Shown here: one piece after another, positions 39,246 through 52,700 of the stretch
How positions within the stretch are numbered: position 1 is the stretch's first letter
Layout of the letters: every line of letters starts with the position of its first letter
Origin: Arbacia lixula
Taxonomy: Eukaryota > Echinodermata > Echinoidea > Arbacioida > Arbaciidae
Direction: 5' to 3'
Length of the DNA: 64,000 bases
Assembly (NCBI GenBank): GCA_963669155.1
Contig: OZ022591.1
Span: 11,635,185-11,699,184, forward strand
Program-made: the position numbers and the translations under genes
The notes under the pieces: generated by a model
What the model was told of the DNA's origin: nothing
Databases searched by the model: none
Seen by the model: the letters and a program-made list of their open reading frames with translations, nothing else

Positions 39246-40520
39246 GGTGAGCATGATGAAGTGTGGCGTAGGCCTACGAAATATCCATTTCGCGCAACAT
39301 GCACAGTGATGTCAAATATACGTGGCCATGCACAGATGGAAAGTGCATGGCGCCGCCGGTTCGAATTCGCGCCGTTCGTCTCCCTACCATAGGCCCATAT
39401 TGGTCCTCGTTGGCTTAACCCAGTGAGTGCCAGCAGAAATACTGCTCTATGGGATTTGTGTGCATTATTGGCACACGGATGCAAGAATGGCGCCCAGAGA
39501 TTTAACGGAGTGCTCTATTGATATAATGCAATGAGGGGAATACTTTTTGTTTCATCATTAATGTGTGTTCGAATGAAACTGCACTGATGTAACGATCTCA
39601 GAAATTAAATTTTGGATCCAAAAGCATGAAATTTACATTTTTACTCTAATTTATGCATTTGAATCCAAAGTTTAATTTCTGAGATCAATTTATGATGTGA
39701 AATGTTGTGGTTACTTTTTTATGACTTGAATCACTATCGCTTTCTTCTACATGTATAAAGTGTATTGCGATGAGTATTTTAACGTTGTATTTTCTTTTTA
39801 TTATGAGTTAAACATTCACCTACCGTTTTCACGTGAGTAAGAACCGTTTTTATTGAATCAAGGTGACTAGGTATTATCTTGTTTGTTAACTGACGCATTG
39901 ATTGACGCAGTAAAATCAAGTGCATCGTTCGTTTTCCACATTGCCATGAAGTGCCTGAAAGAAATTCGAAGTATGAATTTAGTATTATTACTGTAATATA
40001 CTGTTTCCATTTCGTAAGCATGCTTGGTATAGAAAATCAAGAATATGTTTGATATAAGTCAGTATGCTTCCAGTGTAATATATAGACCATATATTTATTT
40101 GCTTCCGATTTTTATATGCCTTCAACAAAACATTTCGGAGGAAGCGTTATCATTTTGACAATATACTCGTATTTGTATTACGAAGAGGCATGAGTCAACA
40201 AGACCAAGCGGTATAGAATAAAACAAATACACATTTTACTTTATCTTATACTCGTTTTCTTATTTGGATAGTGAATGTTAGTTTAACCTAGACTATACAC
40301 GGTGTTGAAAATGTAAACATGCAAGATACCGAGAAAATGTTAATGCGTAACGGTTACACTGACACAGACATCATAAACATGTATTCGTATTATTTCATTG
40401 TCATGAGAAGATTTTTTTTTTAGTATTTTCACTCAGGATTTATTCTTTAATGAACAATTTTATATTTCTTAGTGGCTTATAAGTTTTTGCCACAGGTCTT
40501 CTACATCAAATGAGGGTGCC

Positions 40521-40755
40521 CGAAGAAGAAGAAGAAGAAGAAGAAGAAGAAGAAGAAGAAGAAGAAGAAGAAGAAGAAGAAGAAGAAGAAGAAGAAGAAG
40601 AAGAAGAAGAAGAAGAAGAAGAAGAAGAAGAAGAAGAAGAAGAAGAAGAAGAAGAAGGAGAAGAAAAAGAAGAAGAAGGAGAAGAAAAAGAAGAAAAGGA
40701 AGAAAAAGAAGAAGAAGAAAAAAGAGGAGAAGAAGAAGAAGAAGAAGAAGAAGGA
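40521..40755. repeat. (GAA)n array
   Basis: About 235 bases of GAA triplets, pure for the first 130 and interrupted by GGA and AAA later. Confidence 0.96.
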
Positions 40756-41104
40756 AGCAATATCTCGGAAGGAAAAGGAGATTAGATGTAGTGGAGGAGA
40801 TGACGTGAGCCTTTAGGAATGTTTCGAGTCGTAGATGAAACCTACAATCTCGAGAATAACAAATGAAGGGCCTAATTGGTATAGCGGACAGAGTCGACAG
40901 TCTTTCAATGATTTCTTCCACTTTTAGAGCCTCCAATTCAAGCACACGATTGTTTGCTTTCTCAATGTAAGGAGGTTTGACGCTTTTTGAAGTGCTTTCA
41001 TTTTGTAAAAGGAGGATCTGTTCGAGCATGAAAGTAAACGATATCTTTATACCACGATTTTGAAGCTCTGGGACTGCTGGGAACACCTTTCGCTGATTCC
41101 TAAA

Positions 41105-41498
41105 ATAGGAAAAATAGAAGCAGGAACATGATAGAAACATATTAGTGAAGGTTTTACGAAATCCGTTAACGGATATGGTGAAAATACGATGTTTTAGAAT
41201 TTCAATTTGGTGACGTCACATGTGAGGTACTCTCCCATGTTGTGTGCTGCATGATTTGATCCATACATTGTTTCTAATAATGTATTAAATACACAAGTAA
41301 ATGATACGTATTCTTTTGAGAAAATCGACTTATAGGACACCTCGCATATGTGACGTCACAAAGTAAAAAATTCAAACAATCGTAACTTTCTTATCCTTTG
41401 ACGGATTTTCATCAAACCCTCACTGATAAATGAAGTTTCTATCTTGTTTCTGCTTTTTATCAAAACCAACTTAATTTCAGGGTGGACTATCCGTTTAA
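41105..41498. mobile_element. Foldback MITE, TTAAAGGGATAGTCC family, left end missing
   Basis: Left arm: GCAGGAACATGATAGAAACA then TTAGTGAAGG and AAATCCGTTAACGG. Right arm: CGGATTTTCATCAAACCCTC, TTTCTGCTTTTTATC, then CAGGGTGGACTATCCGTTTA. GTGACGTCAC occurs in both arms. The interior is AT-rich. Confidence 0.75.
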
Positions 41499-42649
41499 CA
41501 TGCGTATATACACTGAATGGTACAATGGACACTGCAAACTTGACATCATGTATTATCATCGATCGTCACCAGATAATGAGAGTGAACAACCGCGGTGTGA
41601 TCAAATTTGCAGAGCCAATTGGTCTAGAGGTTTCGAGCAGTAATTGTGCATGTTATGGCTTCTTGTGCACTTTAAAACAAATTGATCGTGTGATAATATG
41701 TACATTTTGAATAAGCATTCCATGTAGCATTTTAAACCTCCCAAAGGGAAGTAAATATTTTTGTTCAGACTCGCTCACTAACTGACTGCATGACTGACTA
41801 AAAAATAATTTAAACGTTTTTTTTTAATGTTTCCATGATAATCAGCGTGAATGTAGCCTACTGATATATGCTAGAGTACCGAAGTGGTGTCGTACGTCAT
41901 ATGAGTATGTTGTCAGGACAATAAGCCAGTTCGCAATTACAATTTGCGCATGAGCAGATGAAGGTCATAGTGACCAAACCAGCTTGTTGGTTTTTAAATC
42001 ACTGAGATAAGCATCATCATTAATAAGTTATTTTAGAATAATTATGCTTGTTATCCAATTTATAAAAGAACACCAAGGTGTTCAATCATGGGGTATTTGA
42101 CAACAGGCCAAACGACAACAATTAGTTTACAATAAACAATGTAATAGAATTAAGCTTTCCAAATTGTTCACAGACCGTAGCCTACTATTCTTGTCACCTG
42201 TTTTGAGATGGTTCCTTTATTAGAGGTTGAATATCGCCAATTGCTATGTCGGGTAAGCACATTACGTAACATCTCCTTTTGAAATGATATATTAATCAAC
42301 TGCTCATCCTAACGAAAAAGGGAAAGGTCATAGTGACCAAACTTGCTCCAGAGCTAACTACGAACTGGTGTATTGGATCTAAACAAACTCGCTCCAGTGA
42401 GAGGTTTATCGGTCCGATATTGTCTCTCGGGCTAGTCATGCTAGTGTCGAGCATTCCCAGTTAGAGTCCCCGCTGTGATCACCGCTGCTTGCTCTACCCA
42501 GATTGTTTAGAACCAGTCGTCTTGAAAATGCTCAAATGCACACTTCGGTACTCTTTGGAAAGTACTTCAGGTGATACCATTTGCTTGTATATTTGATCTA
42601 CTTATGGCGTGACGAAAGGAAAGGAAAGCATGAGAAGAGATTGATCTCT

Positions 42650-42830
42650 TCTTTATCTCAGGGATGTGTTATGGAAGGATATGAAACAATTTTCTTTCTT
42701 TGAACCCATGCGTGGCACCTCCGAAAAAAAAAATGCCTTCTCAGCATGTGCTTTTCAGGTGTTTTGATAATAACGAACAGGATTGCGTAGCAACGGTTTC
42801 TCAGATAGAACAAAAGGAATGAATAGTCTT
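42650..42830 (+). repeat. Dispersed repeat shared with 11040-11350
   Basis: GTTATGGAAGGATATG, TTTCTTTCTTTGAACCCATG, CTTTTCAGGTG and TAGAACAAAAGG follow the same order as in the 11 kb copy. Confidence 0.5.
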
Positions 42831-44149
42831 ATTTCGCTTGTCCATTTCTGTTGGATTGCATCAATACTTTTTTCCTACTAAAATATCTCAGTTGCACGCA
42901 AATGCACGCAAACTCTGTTAATGAAAATAAACAGCTTAAGATATAATTTTGATAATGATTGAATCCCACATTTGCGAAAATCTGCGGAAAGTGAAGACAT
43001 TTGTTAATTGTGTAAGTAAGAATATCATTTTATATCTCCATTTGTGCATCATTCAACAATTATTTAGAAGAAAACCGAGTACAGGATCTTTAGTGGTGTT
43101 GCCCGTAACTTTCTTGAAAATCCACAAAAATGCGATAAGAAACATAGCTTCCAGAGACAAAACAGTGAATTAAAGATATTGCTTTCCAAGTTGACAGCAG
43201 CTAAATGTCGAAGCCGCGCATGGGACATCAAAGCATTGTCTATGGAATGCTTTTGACATTCATTAGCACGCTTTAGTATCCATACAGATGTTTGAATATA
43301 TTATGCTCGAGTTGTTTCTCCTTCCTAACGCATCCCTGTTTATCTTACAGGGTTTGCGCCTGCACAAAAACGCATTCAGAATCACTGGCATTCCATCGTA
43401 CCGGCAGTTCTGACAGTCAACTGTGCTTAGACCTTTTGTTGCACAATTTGTATAGTCCTTCACTCAACCAAATCAATCTTAGAGGCCGACTTCCAAAGGA
43501 ATTTGGCCAAGTGGCCACTTACACAGTACTTGTGTATATTTGTGTGGTGTGCCTTTGTAATATGACAACTGGCAGCGTGCCTTGTGCAGTTATATGTAGA
43601 TTTCAAAATAGGCCAGTTTGTTTATAGCCGCTAAATGCAAATGAAGTGTGTACAAAAATGGAATTGAGCGTCCCCCCTCTCAGCATGCGTGATCACAATT
43701 ATGCACATTCTTTCTCCCACCCCTCCCCTGTCACGCACACACACACACACACACCCTCTCTCTTCCCCCTATACGCTCACAATCTCACACCCACATCCAC
43801 GCACATCTACACACATACATACACCCCCTTTCTCTATTATCACCCATAAACTATTGAAATGTATTGGACCATATATATTTATTACTGTCTTTGTTCATAT
43901 TAGTATATCTGTGGTATGTTTTCCATTGTGTGTTTCTTGTCTCACAATTCATGTTGTAATTCGTATAAATTGTTTAATTTTCATGTTGTTCTTTAAGAAC
44001 ATTTTTAAATATATATCTATGTTGACAGGAATATCGCAATAAAATCAAATTATTACCTTGCAAAATTGGTGGTGATTCTGATCAATCACTTGGCTATACA
44101 TGTATCTAGGCCATGTTTTTTTAGGGGTGGGGGCTGTGCACAGACAAAT

Positions 44150-44261
44150 GAATATGTGAGAGTGAGAGAGGGACAAGAGAGGGAGAGAGAGATAGACAGA
44201 GAGAGAGATAGACAGAAAGATAGATAGACAGAGAGATAGAGAGAGAGACAGACAAAGAGAG

Positions 44262-44320
<59 letters not shown>

Positions 44321-44345
44321 AGAGAGAGAGAGAGAGAGAGAGGGG
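44150..44345. repeat. (GA)n array with GATA and GACA interruptions
   Basis: About 195 bases. The minus strand yields a spurious Ser-Leu frame. Confidence 0.95.
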
Positions 44346-46133
44346 GGAGAGGTGTGTTGGTGGTGTTGTTAAAAGAGGACAGACACCACAATTACATTCA
44401 ATGTAAGTTTTACAATTGGTTGACAAGCACACACAGGCATGCATACACAAAAACATACATACAAACAGATAAAATAGTTCATGTACTGAATGTAGACTTT
44501 GCATTCACAAAATCTCTATACAGTGTGATATGTAACTACAGTAGTTATAGTGTGATTCCATGTTATTTCCACAAGTTATCCTGCAGGCCAACACAAAGAA
44601 AATGCACATAAGAATATATAAGCTAAACTAAGAGATACATTGATCATATATATTTTATTCGCTCTTGCAAATATGCACATTTCAATATAAATATACAAAG
44701 ATTGTTGGAACTGACATTGTATTCACAGATAAATATTGCTACACTATACATTTACCGTATTTACATACATTTCTGAATTCTCAAAAATTGGTTTAAATAG
44801 GAATTGGTCAAATATACAGCTGCATTATTACATGTCAAGGAGGTTTAACATTATGGATAAGCAACAGAGGAACAAAGTGTGGTGTCACATGAGCATGTTT
44901 GTTGTCAAGACAACTGGTTCTACACTATGCGGGGAAAGCAAATTGCGCTGATCCTAGTGATAGCTCTAATTGAGAGTTGAGACTTTTTCCAGTCTCAGTA
45001 TAGGCCACGGAGAGGACTCCACCAAAGAGATAGGCCAAAGTCAGAAGTTTAATGACATGCGAATATGCGTAATGCTGTCGCAAAAAAACTGTTCTCACAG
45101 CTCCCAATATGTAATCCAGATTCTGTTCCTTTGCTGTGGTTGCTCACTTCTGATGACTGTGTAATTCTCTTGAGATACTTCTTTGCATGCAATGGAATGT
45201 AGAGTAGGACTACCAAATTCCAATTACTTTGTCATAGCTATAGGCCATTTCATAGCCTTAATCCCATTTATTTCCATACCTCCATGAACGCTGTGGGATT
45301 ATACTGGTTACTGTGAAAGAAATGTAAATCACTTTATTGTAAGTGTCAAAGTACTTTCATGATGCTTCCCATTGATTGAAAAGTTTGTTCAAGGACTGTC
45401 CTTAGAGAATTTTAAGTCTACAAATCAAAATTTTTTCTTGAATAATACTTCTCCTTGAAATCTGGATTAAATCATCACGGACATAAAGACTGCCTGCTCA
45501 TCAGGAGCACATTTCTCGACTCACTTGAGTCTAGTCACATTCCAACAAGAAAGAAGACATTCTTTAGCAGTCTGCCAGTCATGCATGTCCAAGTAATAGA
45601 TGCAAAAGACTTACTTACGCAAGGACAGACTGTATACGGCGCTATTTTGATACTCCCTATAGTTCTCTTTACCCGGAATCTATACCAAACAGGGGATGGG
45701 GGGGGGGGGGGGGGAATGAGGAGTAGGCACAAATCCTCTTCTCACTAATCTCAACAGTTTTGCAACCACTGTGAATATCACACAACACACAATGCTGCTA
45801 GGACATTTTGTCTCGCACGATCTTGAGATAAAAATAGATCACACTCTGGACAGTCCTCAGAAAGGGGCGCTTTACCAGGGTGGGGGGGGGGGGGGGGGGA
45901 GGGGATCATGGAAGTGCGTTCCCATTGAAGGCATTTTGTCTATTCCATTGAAGAGGGAGGGGGGGTTGATGGTATCCACTGTAGAGCGCCCCCTTCCTAG
46001 ACAGGAAGAGGAAAGCCAGCGGATTGGGTGGAATCACAGTACAGCATGAACCTGTGGGCACTTTCTCTCCCTCAGGGTATAAAAAAAGGACACCTTTATC
46101 ACAGTGGGGAGAGGACCCTAAAGACCCTTATGG

Positions 46134-46408
46134 CATGACACACCCTAAGGACCTCATAAGTTCCCTTGCAAGACTTTGGATACATGCTAAACCTGGATGG
46201 ATATCAACAAAAAGGATTTACCTTGCAGTGCTCACAGGGGCATATCATGGTAGCATGACCCCCCCCCCCCCCCCCAAGGGCACTTTCTCTCTCCAGGAGA
46301 CCAATGGGGGAGTAAGAGGAGTGAGAGAGTCATCATGACACCCTAAGGACCTCGTAAGTCCCCTCACAAGACTTCGGATACATCCCAATCCTGGACGGAT
46401 ATCAATAA
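46134..46408. repeat. Duplicated 70-base block downstream of the minus-strand gene
   Basis: ATGACACACCCTAAGGACCT, then AAGACTTTGGATACATG and CTGGATGGATATCAA (46135-46208), recurs at 46336-46406. GGGCACTTTCTCTC precedes both blocks. The copies lie about 200 bases apart and are separated by a C homopolymer at 46259-46275. They start 33 bases past the stop codon in gene orientation. Confidence 0.75.
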
Positions 46409-46440
46409 CGAATTGTTCAAAATTGCACTGTGCTCCCCTA

Positions 46441-46613
46441 TCAGTCTGCCGCTCCCGTCGACAGCTTGGTGGTGGAGCGCGACTCCTTCTTGGACTTGCT
46501 GACTTTCTTGGCTTTCTTGGGGAAGGCGACCCTGACGAGGCAGAAGGCCGTGGGAAGCCGAATGCCCCTGAACGGGGGCTCCATGGCGTCGTCAACCATG
46601 ATCACGTACTCCC
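46441..46613 (-). CDS. Unrecognised minus-strand gene, last exon
   Basis: Follows acceptor ATGTTGCAG (minus strand). Encodes Gly-Glu-Tyr-Val-Ile-Met-Val-Asp-Asp-Ala-Met-Glu, then Phe-Arg-Gly-Ile-Arg-Leu-Pro-Thr. A basic tail (Pro-Lys-Lys-Ala-Lys-Lys-Val-Ser-Lys-Ser-Lys-Lys) follows, then a TGA at 46443-46441. A longer open frame in another phase over the same bases is a shadow. Confidence 0.75.
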
Positions 46614-49600
46614 CTGCAACATGAGGGAAAGAGAAGGAGTAGAGAGTTGTCTTTTTAGCAGAAAAAAGACAAAGACTTGTGTACTTCTGACCTCATTATG
46701 TGTCATGTGGACATTTTTTTTTCATGGAAAATCTTGTTTCCTTTAAAATAAACTTGTGTTCTTAATGATCATTCTATTCTCCTTCCCAAAAGCCAAATTC
46801 TAAGCAAATGATCGCCCCAGGCACAATAAAGGAGATTAAACCAAAATTTCAATCACGTAGATCAATGTAGATCAAATCATGTAGATCAACAAGCCAAAAT
46901 CTTGAATTGGATTTTTTTAAATACAGGTACAGCTGTTATCTCAATGAATATCACATAAACTTTGGATTCACGATAATGATAACTTGAGGCAAGAAATACT
47001 ATTCATTCTCCCCAGCAGGTTCATACAGAGTAACAGAATGGCACAAAACAGTCGGCATGGAAACCTTCACAAAAGAATACCCTGTTCTTTACTCTACTGC
47101 CTCTTTTATTTGACTCCCTTTTTTGTTGACGTTAATCATTACTGAGTCAAGGCCATCAGTAATATATGTAAGAAACAAATAATAATCCCCTCAAAAAGTT
47201 TCCAAATTAAGGGCAGGGAGTGCATAAGCCTCTACAATCCATGACAAAGCTGGAGAGTCCCCCCCCCCTTCCCCCAAAGGAAAAAAAAGAAAAAAAAAAG
47301 AGAAGAGATTAGGAAAGAATCCTTTTGAAAATGTTATTCTCATGGGGTATAATGCATTATGGTTCAGGGGTAATCATGGGTATCTTTCAAAGGCCTCAGG
47401 CTTACAAAGAAATGCCACAAATATTTGTTTAAACCTGCTTTGAAAGCTGGAAAATGTGTCTGTTCCCATTTCACCAAATACACACTCCCCTTTCATATCA
47501 CAACCTTTAAGCTTTCCTTTAAAGTAAGGTTAACTTAAAGGCCAATACAACTGATGAACATCTACTTTGAACCCAAACCTGACCATGATACTAACCCGCT
47601 ACACTGACCCTAAACGCTAAATGTTAACTTGAACCAGAAGACTGAATAGAAATCAGACTAAATGCACCAATATGCATACACACACAGACACACAAAGATA
47701 CATGTTCACTTTCTTTTACACATAAGCAGGGAGGGGGGGGGGGGGGGGGGCTACACCCTTCCCTCTACATACTAAGGAAGGGGGGGGGGCACCACGTTAG
47801 AGGCCAACACAATGAAGACATATGTTACCGTCTGTTGAGTAACCTGATTATATTCCCCCCTTTCTCCTTCTCCCCTATATATCAAAGGATGGGGGAAGGG
47901 AGGGCTATAGTTGAAGGGGGACAAAGAGAAGAGATATGACACAGTCTGCGGACAGAGTAAGATTTACCTGGTCTTGAGTATCTGAGGTCTCCGTAGTACC
48001 GTTCTCTCTTGGCCTTGCTCAGCTTGAAATCCTTCAGATTGTTGACGGAGAACTGGTCTGTTTTCACCCCGATTTCGTCTGGCAGGGGAAGAGGATACGC
48101 AGAAAACAAATGTCACAAACGCGAAGAAAATGAGTGTTATTTGTTGTTTTACATTCCCATGGAATATTCACCAGGGATTTAAAGATAGGGAAAGCAGTGG
48201 CAAAGACACTGAGACCCAGAATCAATGCATTTATTTATCAATGCATTCATTGAGTCCTATTGAGTCCTATTTAGAATGAATTCAGGAAATATTGTAACTG
48301 AATATAACAGCAAAAGTCTCAATTCATCAGTAATAATTGATTAACGGAAAAGAGCAAACATTAAGTTTTTGTATTGCCCTTAATGAGCAAAGTGGGAAAC
48401 ATTTTTGAAAGTTTTACAAATTATTCAACTTATCTTGATAAATAACTACATATCAACTCGCTCCTATTGGAGATTAAAGCAGATAATAAAAATCACAATA
48501 TGCAATCTTGGACTATTGCCATTTGTGGAGATTTCTTCGATATTCCTACATACTCCAGTTTAAGAGTTAACATAATGAGGGTACCTTGCCAAATTAGGCA
48601 GATAATAATGGTATGATATATTGTGATATATGAGTGTATTATCAAATATATAGGAGAGTTAAACAATTGAGTTAAAGTGCAATTGGAAATGGGAGTTAAA
48701 ATTAAATGAGATATTTCAAAATACATATGACATAGAGTGCGTCCAAAATATTAAAAAATTGAGAGCATGTATGAACCTTCACTTCATAAAACAAAGGAAA
48801 TCAAGATTTTATAACTATACATACAATATAGAAACAGGCAATAAAGTAAATTATGTGTTGGTGTGATAACAGTTCTATAAACTACATTGCATGTCTAATT
48901 CACAACAAAAATATATAAGATAGCAAAAACAACAAAAAAGTCAAGCAAACAGGCAAAAATGGAACCTGTATCAAAATAGTTGCAATCAACTGCGTCATAC
49001 AATGCAATTATAACACCTCAGAAATAATGTGTTCTGATTGGATGGAGCGTAATGTACAAGTGAAATAGTAAACATGTATTGCATTTGATTGCAACTGTTA
49101 TGTTGCAGGTTCTTGAAGATTAATTACACAGCAAACCATTCCTTTTCCTCTCTTAAGAAAGTAGTAAGGCCAACTACCCTATTTGTACCTTAATGCAGCC
49201 AACAGAAATCATGGTTATCTATAAGGATTCCCTTGGTTTTGTCCAACATGCATGAAACGATAATAAGAGGTATTCAATCTGCAGACTATCAATGCAGGCC
49301 ACATGGATTATTAGAAGGGATTTTCATGGGAGCTTGCTCATGAAAGGGTTTTATTATAGTAAAGAAGAGGTGGAGGTAGCGTGGTGTAGTGGTTATGAAC
49401 CGTGACTGAAGATGCAATCCCACCCACGGTCTCCTTAAACAAGATATTTTATCCACATTGCTGCTCTCCACCCAGGAGTATAAATGGGTACCTGGTAGGA
49501 GGTGGACGATTATGTGAATGATCTTGACCCAGAGACGATATCATGCAGGGGGAAAGGAATACTACCCAGGGAGTGGAGATGGTGCACATATGTGTGCATG

Positions 49601-49711
49601 GTATGTTCTTGTATCCAGCGACCAGGGCTCTAATTGTAACACCAAACTTAAACCAGTCTCCGGACTGCAAAAAATGGAAAGACCCTCTACACCACATATA
49701 CCAAAACAAGT

Positions 49712-49742
<31 letters not shown>

Positions 49743-52700
49743 GGGTGTGGATAGATGTTAAGAAAAAGAGGGTATTCACATGTTTAATTAAACATGTGAC
49801 AATTGTTTGTCTTCTTCCCACATTCTCCTGCTTCGCATGACTAGTAATTCGGATAAGTCAGCATTCCTTGCAAAGAATGAAGAAACCTTTTTTTTTTTTT
49901 TCCTCCAAAAGGATTTTTTTTTTCATGTTATGTGAAGCCTGAAAAAAAGTGAAAGAGTAAAAGAGTAAACATACTTTTATGGGACTTTTCTTTCTTTCCA
50001 TTTCGTTTGTTATGAAAGCAATTAAACTTTTCTTTTCTTTTCAGTGGAAGGAACTACATGTACTTGACAATACAAACAAAGTTTAACCTCAGAACGCACA
50101 CCACACATTGTAAATACATTACAATATGAAAATTATAACATACAATGTGCAAAAGTAAAGGAGCTCCACTACTGAATCTACATATAATTCTAAATCTACA
50201 ACAATATTTGTGTTGCAGTTATTGCATGTTGTTGAAGGTAACACGGTTACAAATACATGTCTATTACTATTTAAGTGTCATTGATATGATCATACATGAA
50301 TGTTAATGGTAAATATTATAATAGTTGTTGCTATTATCATTATTGTTATGAATATAATGATTATTTTAGTGTATCTTATATTTTAGTACAACTAATATTA
50401 TAAGTACTTTCAAGTATGAAGTAAAAACAGAAAAAATGCCATTATCACCATGATAACAACAAAACTGTGCCCACCTAGGGTAGTGCAAATTTACTTACAT
50501 GGTCAACACCATATATCAATCACAAGTATACTTCTATACTAGACAAGATAGTAAAATGTATATGGTATGTCAGGTAAAAAAATAATACTTCTGGATAGAT
50601 ATGAAGATATATTTCTAAATAGACATGAACATAACTTTCTGAATCTACACATGAATATGACATCTCTAAATATATAGACATGACGGTAATATATTTTTAT
50701 ATAACACTGCAGTCTATATATATGACACATATATCATTCAAGCACAGATAGTCGAGTTACCGTACCTTCGTCAGATTGATCATTAATAAACTTGTGCGCA
50801 GTGGTGATTAGCACTGTATTAGAGTGCACAAGAGGAAGGTGTTAAGCAAAAACATACAAGCAAACACAAAAAGGACAGCGCAGCTAGGAAGGAAACAAAT
50901 ATTAATACATCAGTTAGTGACATGCTATTAAACAATGAACACTTTTGCCAGTTATATGCCAGCACTTTTCAAGCGAAGAGTAGACAATTTTTATCACAGA
51001 GAAAATTAGAATGGAAGAATACAACATGGTGCGTGTTAAAGTTTTGGTATTTTTTGCTGATGGTATTTATTTATGGTTGATTTCATTGTTAATGTACATT
51101 TCTGACTTGTTGACATGTTAGAGGCAAAGAAAGCTTGCAGAGCAAGGCATACAGAAAGATAACAGTTAAAAGTGCTGAAAAAATATTAAAACATACATTT
51201 CATTATCCATTTAATGTGATAAATGATATACACACTTCACAATACTAAAATCTTGGAATAAAGAGTTGTCATTGTTACAGTGACATACAATATTAAAAGC
51301 CATAAATGGCTATGCAACACCTCATAATAATGGTTACAAGGATATACAGGTAGATATTTAATAATCACACAACACAAAACATTGAAATGACCAAGAAGCC
51401 ATTCAATGCCATGGAATATTTTAATTAAAAAGATTGATTAGTAAACATATAGGTTAATAAAGAATGTAGTGTAATTGACTTGAGAGGGGTTCGACCAGGA
51501 TAATACAAGAAACACCTCAATGAAATCTCTGTCCAATCACAATAAACAAATATGAGAAATACAGGGTGACACAACAATATAATTTCCAACAAACAAACAA
51601 ATATATTTTGATGTTCTCTTTAACTCCTTCTCTGCCAGACTCCAAACTACCCTATAGGAATGGTGTGTACTACCAGTGCAAAACTGCCTTAATGGTGTAT
51701 AGAGAGTTAACTCCTTCTCTGCCAGACTCCATACTGTCCTATGAGAATTGTGTGTATTCCGAATGCAAAACTGCCTCAATGATGCATAGACAGTTAACTC
51801 CTTCTTTGCCAGACTCCATGCATACCGCCTTATGAGAATGGTGTGTATTAATTACCAATGAAAAAAGGCTTCAATAGTGCATAAAGACTACCAAGTATAG
51901 AGGTAAATACCAGAGTCACAATTCACCCTTAGACTGATTGCCAGCAGCAAAGTGAAAAGGGATAAGTGGGCATACAAATCATAATTATAAATCCTCATGC
52001 ACATCCAGTACCAGTACATGAACTTGATCAAACTCGCACATACTTAACATAATTCATCTATCATTCTGTCCTAACATGTTTGAAGCATCAGGGAGAAAAC
52101 AAATCAGCTATATAAAATATCACGTTTCCTTCCTCTCATAAAAGGAAATCACCCGGATTAGTAAAATGATCTTCACCTTATTTCCTTCAAATCTTTTGCA
52201 ACAGAAACCCTAACCATCTCTTCTTTATGACTTCATTAGATATTTGATCACTGCAATTAATATACTGCCAGGATATGTGATAGGTCAAAATCCTCTTTTC
52301 AAGCACATATAAAATGCCAATTTATCGATCAGCAACTCATATTTATAACCTTTATAGATGATATGATTCTGTGTGTGACTTGTGTAGATTACTCTTGACA
52401 AAGTACAAAAATGCCATTTTTAGAGTTTAATGATGATTAAATAGAAAATGTACGATATATCATCTATGCCTCCAGTTTTACTAAAACTATTTACATGAGA
52501 CAATCATCTGTCATGTTGTCCTAGAGATACAAGATTTCTACAAATGATTACAAATAGACCCGTTTATAAAACCCCAATTCATGGGCAACAGAGTCAGAAA
52601 AGCTCATTAAGGGATACTAATAAATAGCTCATGCAGAAATGCTCTTAAAAGTTATTGATATTTTCCATCAATGATTTTTGTACCTTAAATGACTATCGCC

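Larger units (their letters stand above)
39246..46440. other. Convergent intergenic region
   Basis: No exon supported. It contains a (GAA)n array, a foldback MITE, a copy of the 11040-11350 repeat near 42650-42830, CA-rich DNA near 43735, a (GA)n array and G homopolymers. The last 1-1.8 kb is probably the 3' untranslated region of the minus-strand gene. Minus-strand AATAAA candidates are the TTTATT at 45332-45337 and further downstream. Confidence 0.45.

Noticed and set aside
40469-41140. 223-codon minus-strand frame with a poly-Leu stretch
   Set aside because: Produced by the (GAA)n array read on the other strand; the part outside the array has no known motif and overlaps a MITE.
46245-46746. 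Frames of 64-116 codons on both strands over the last exon of the minus-strand gene
   Set aside because: They overlap the phase-consistent exon in wrong frames (shadow frames of G+C-rich coding DNA).
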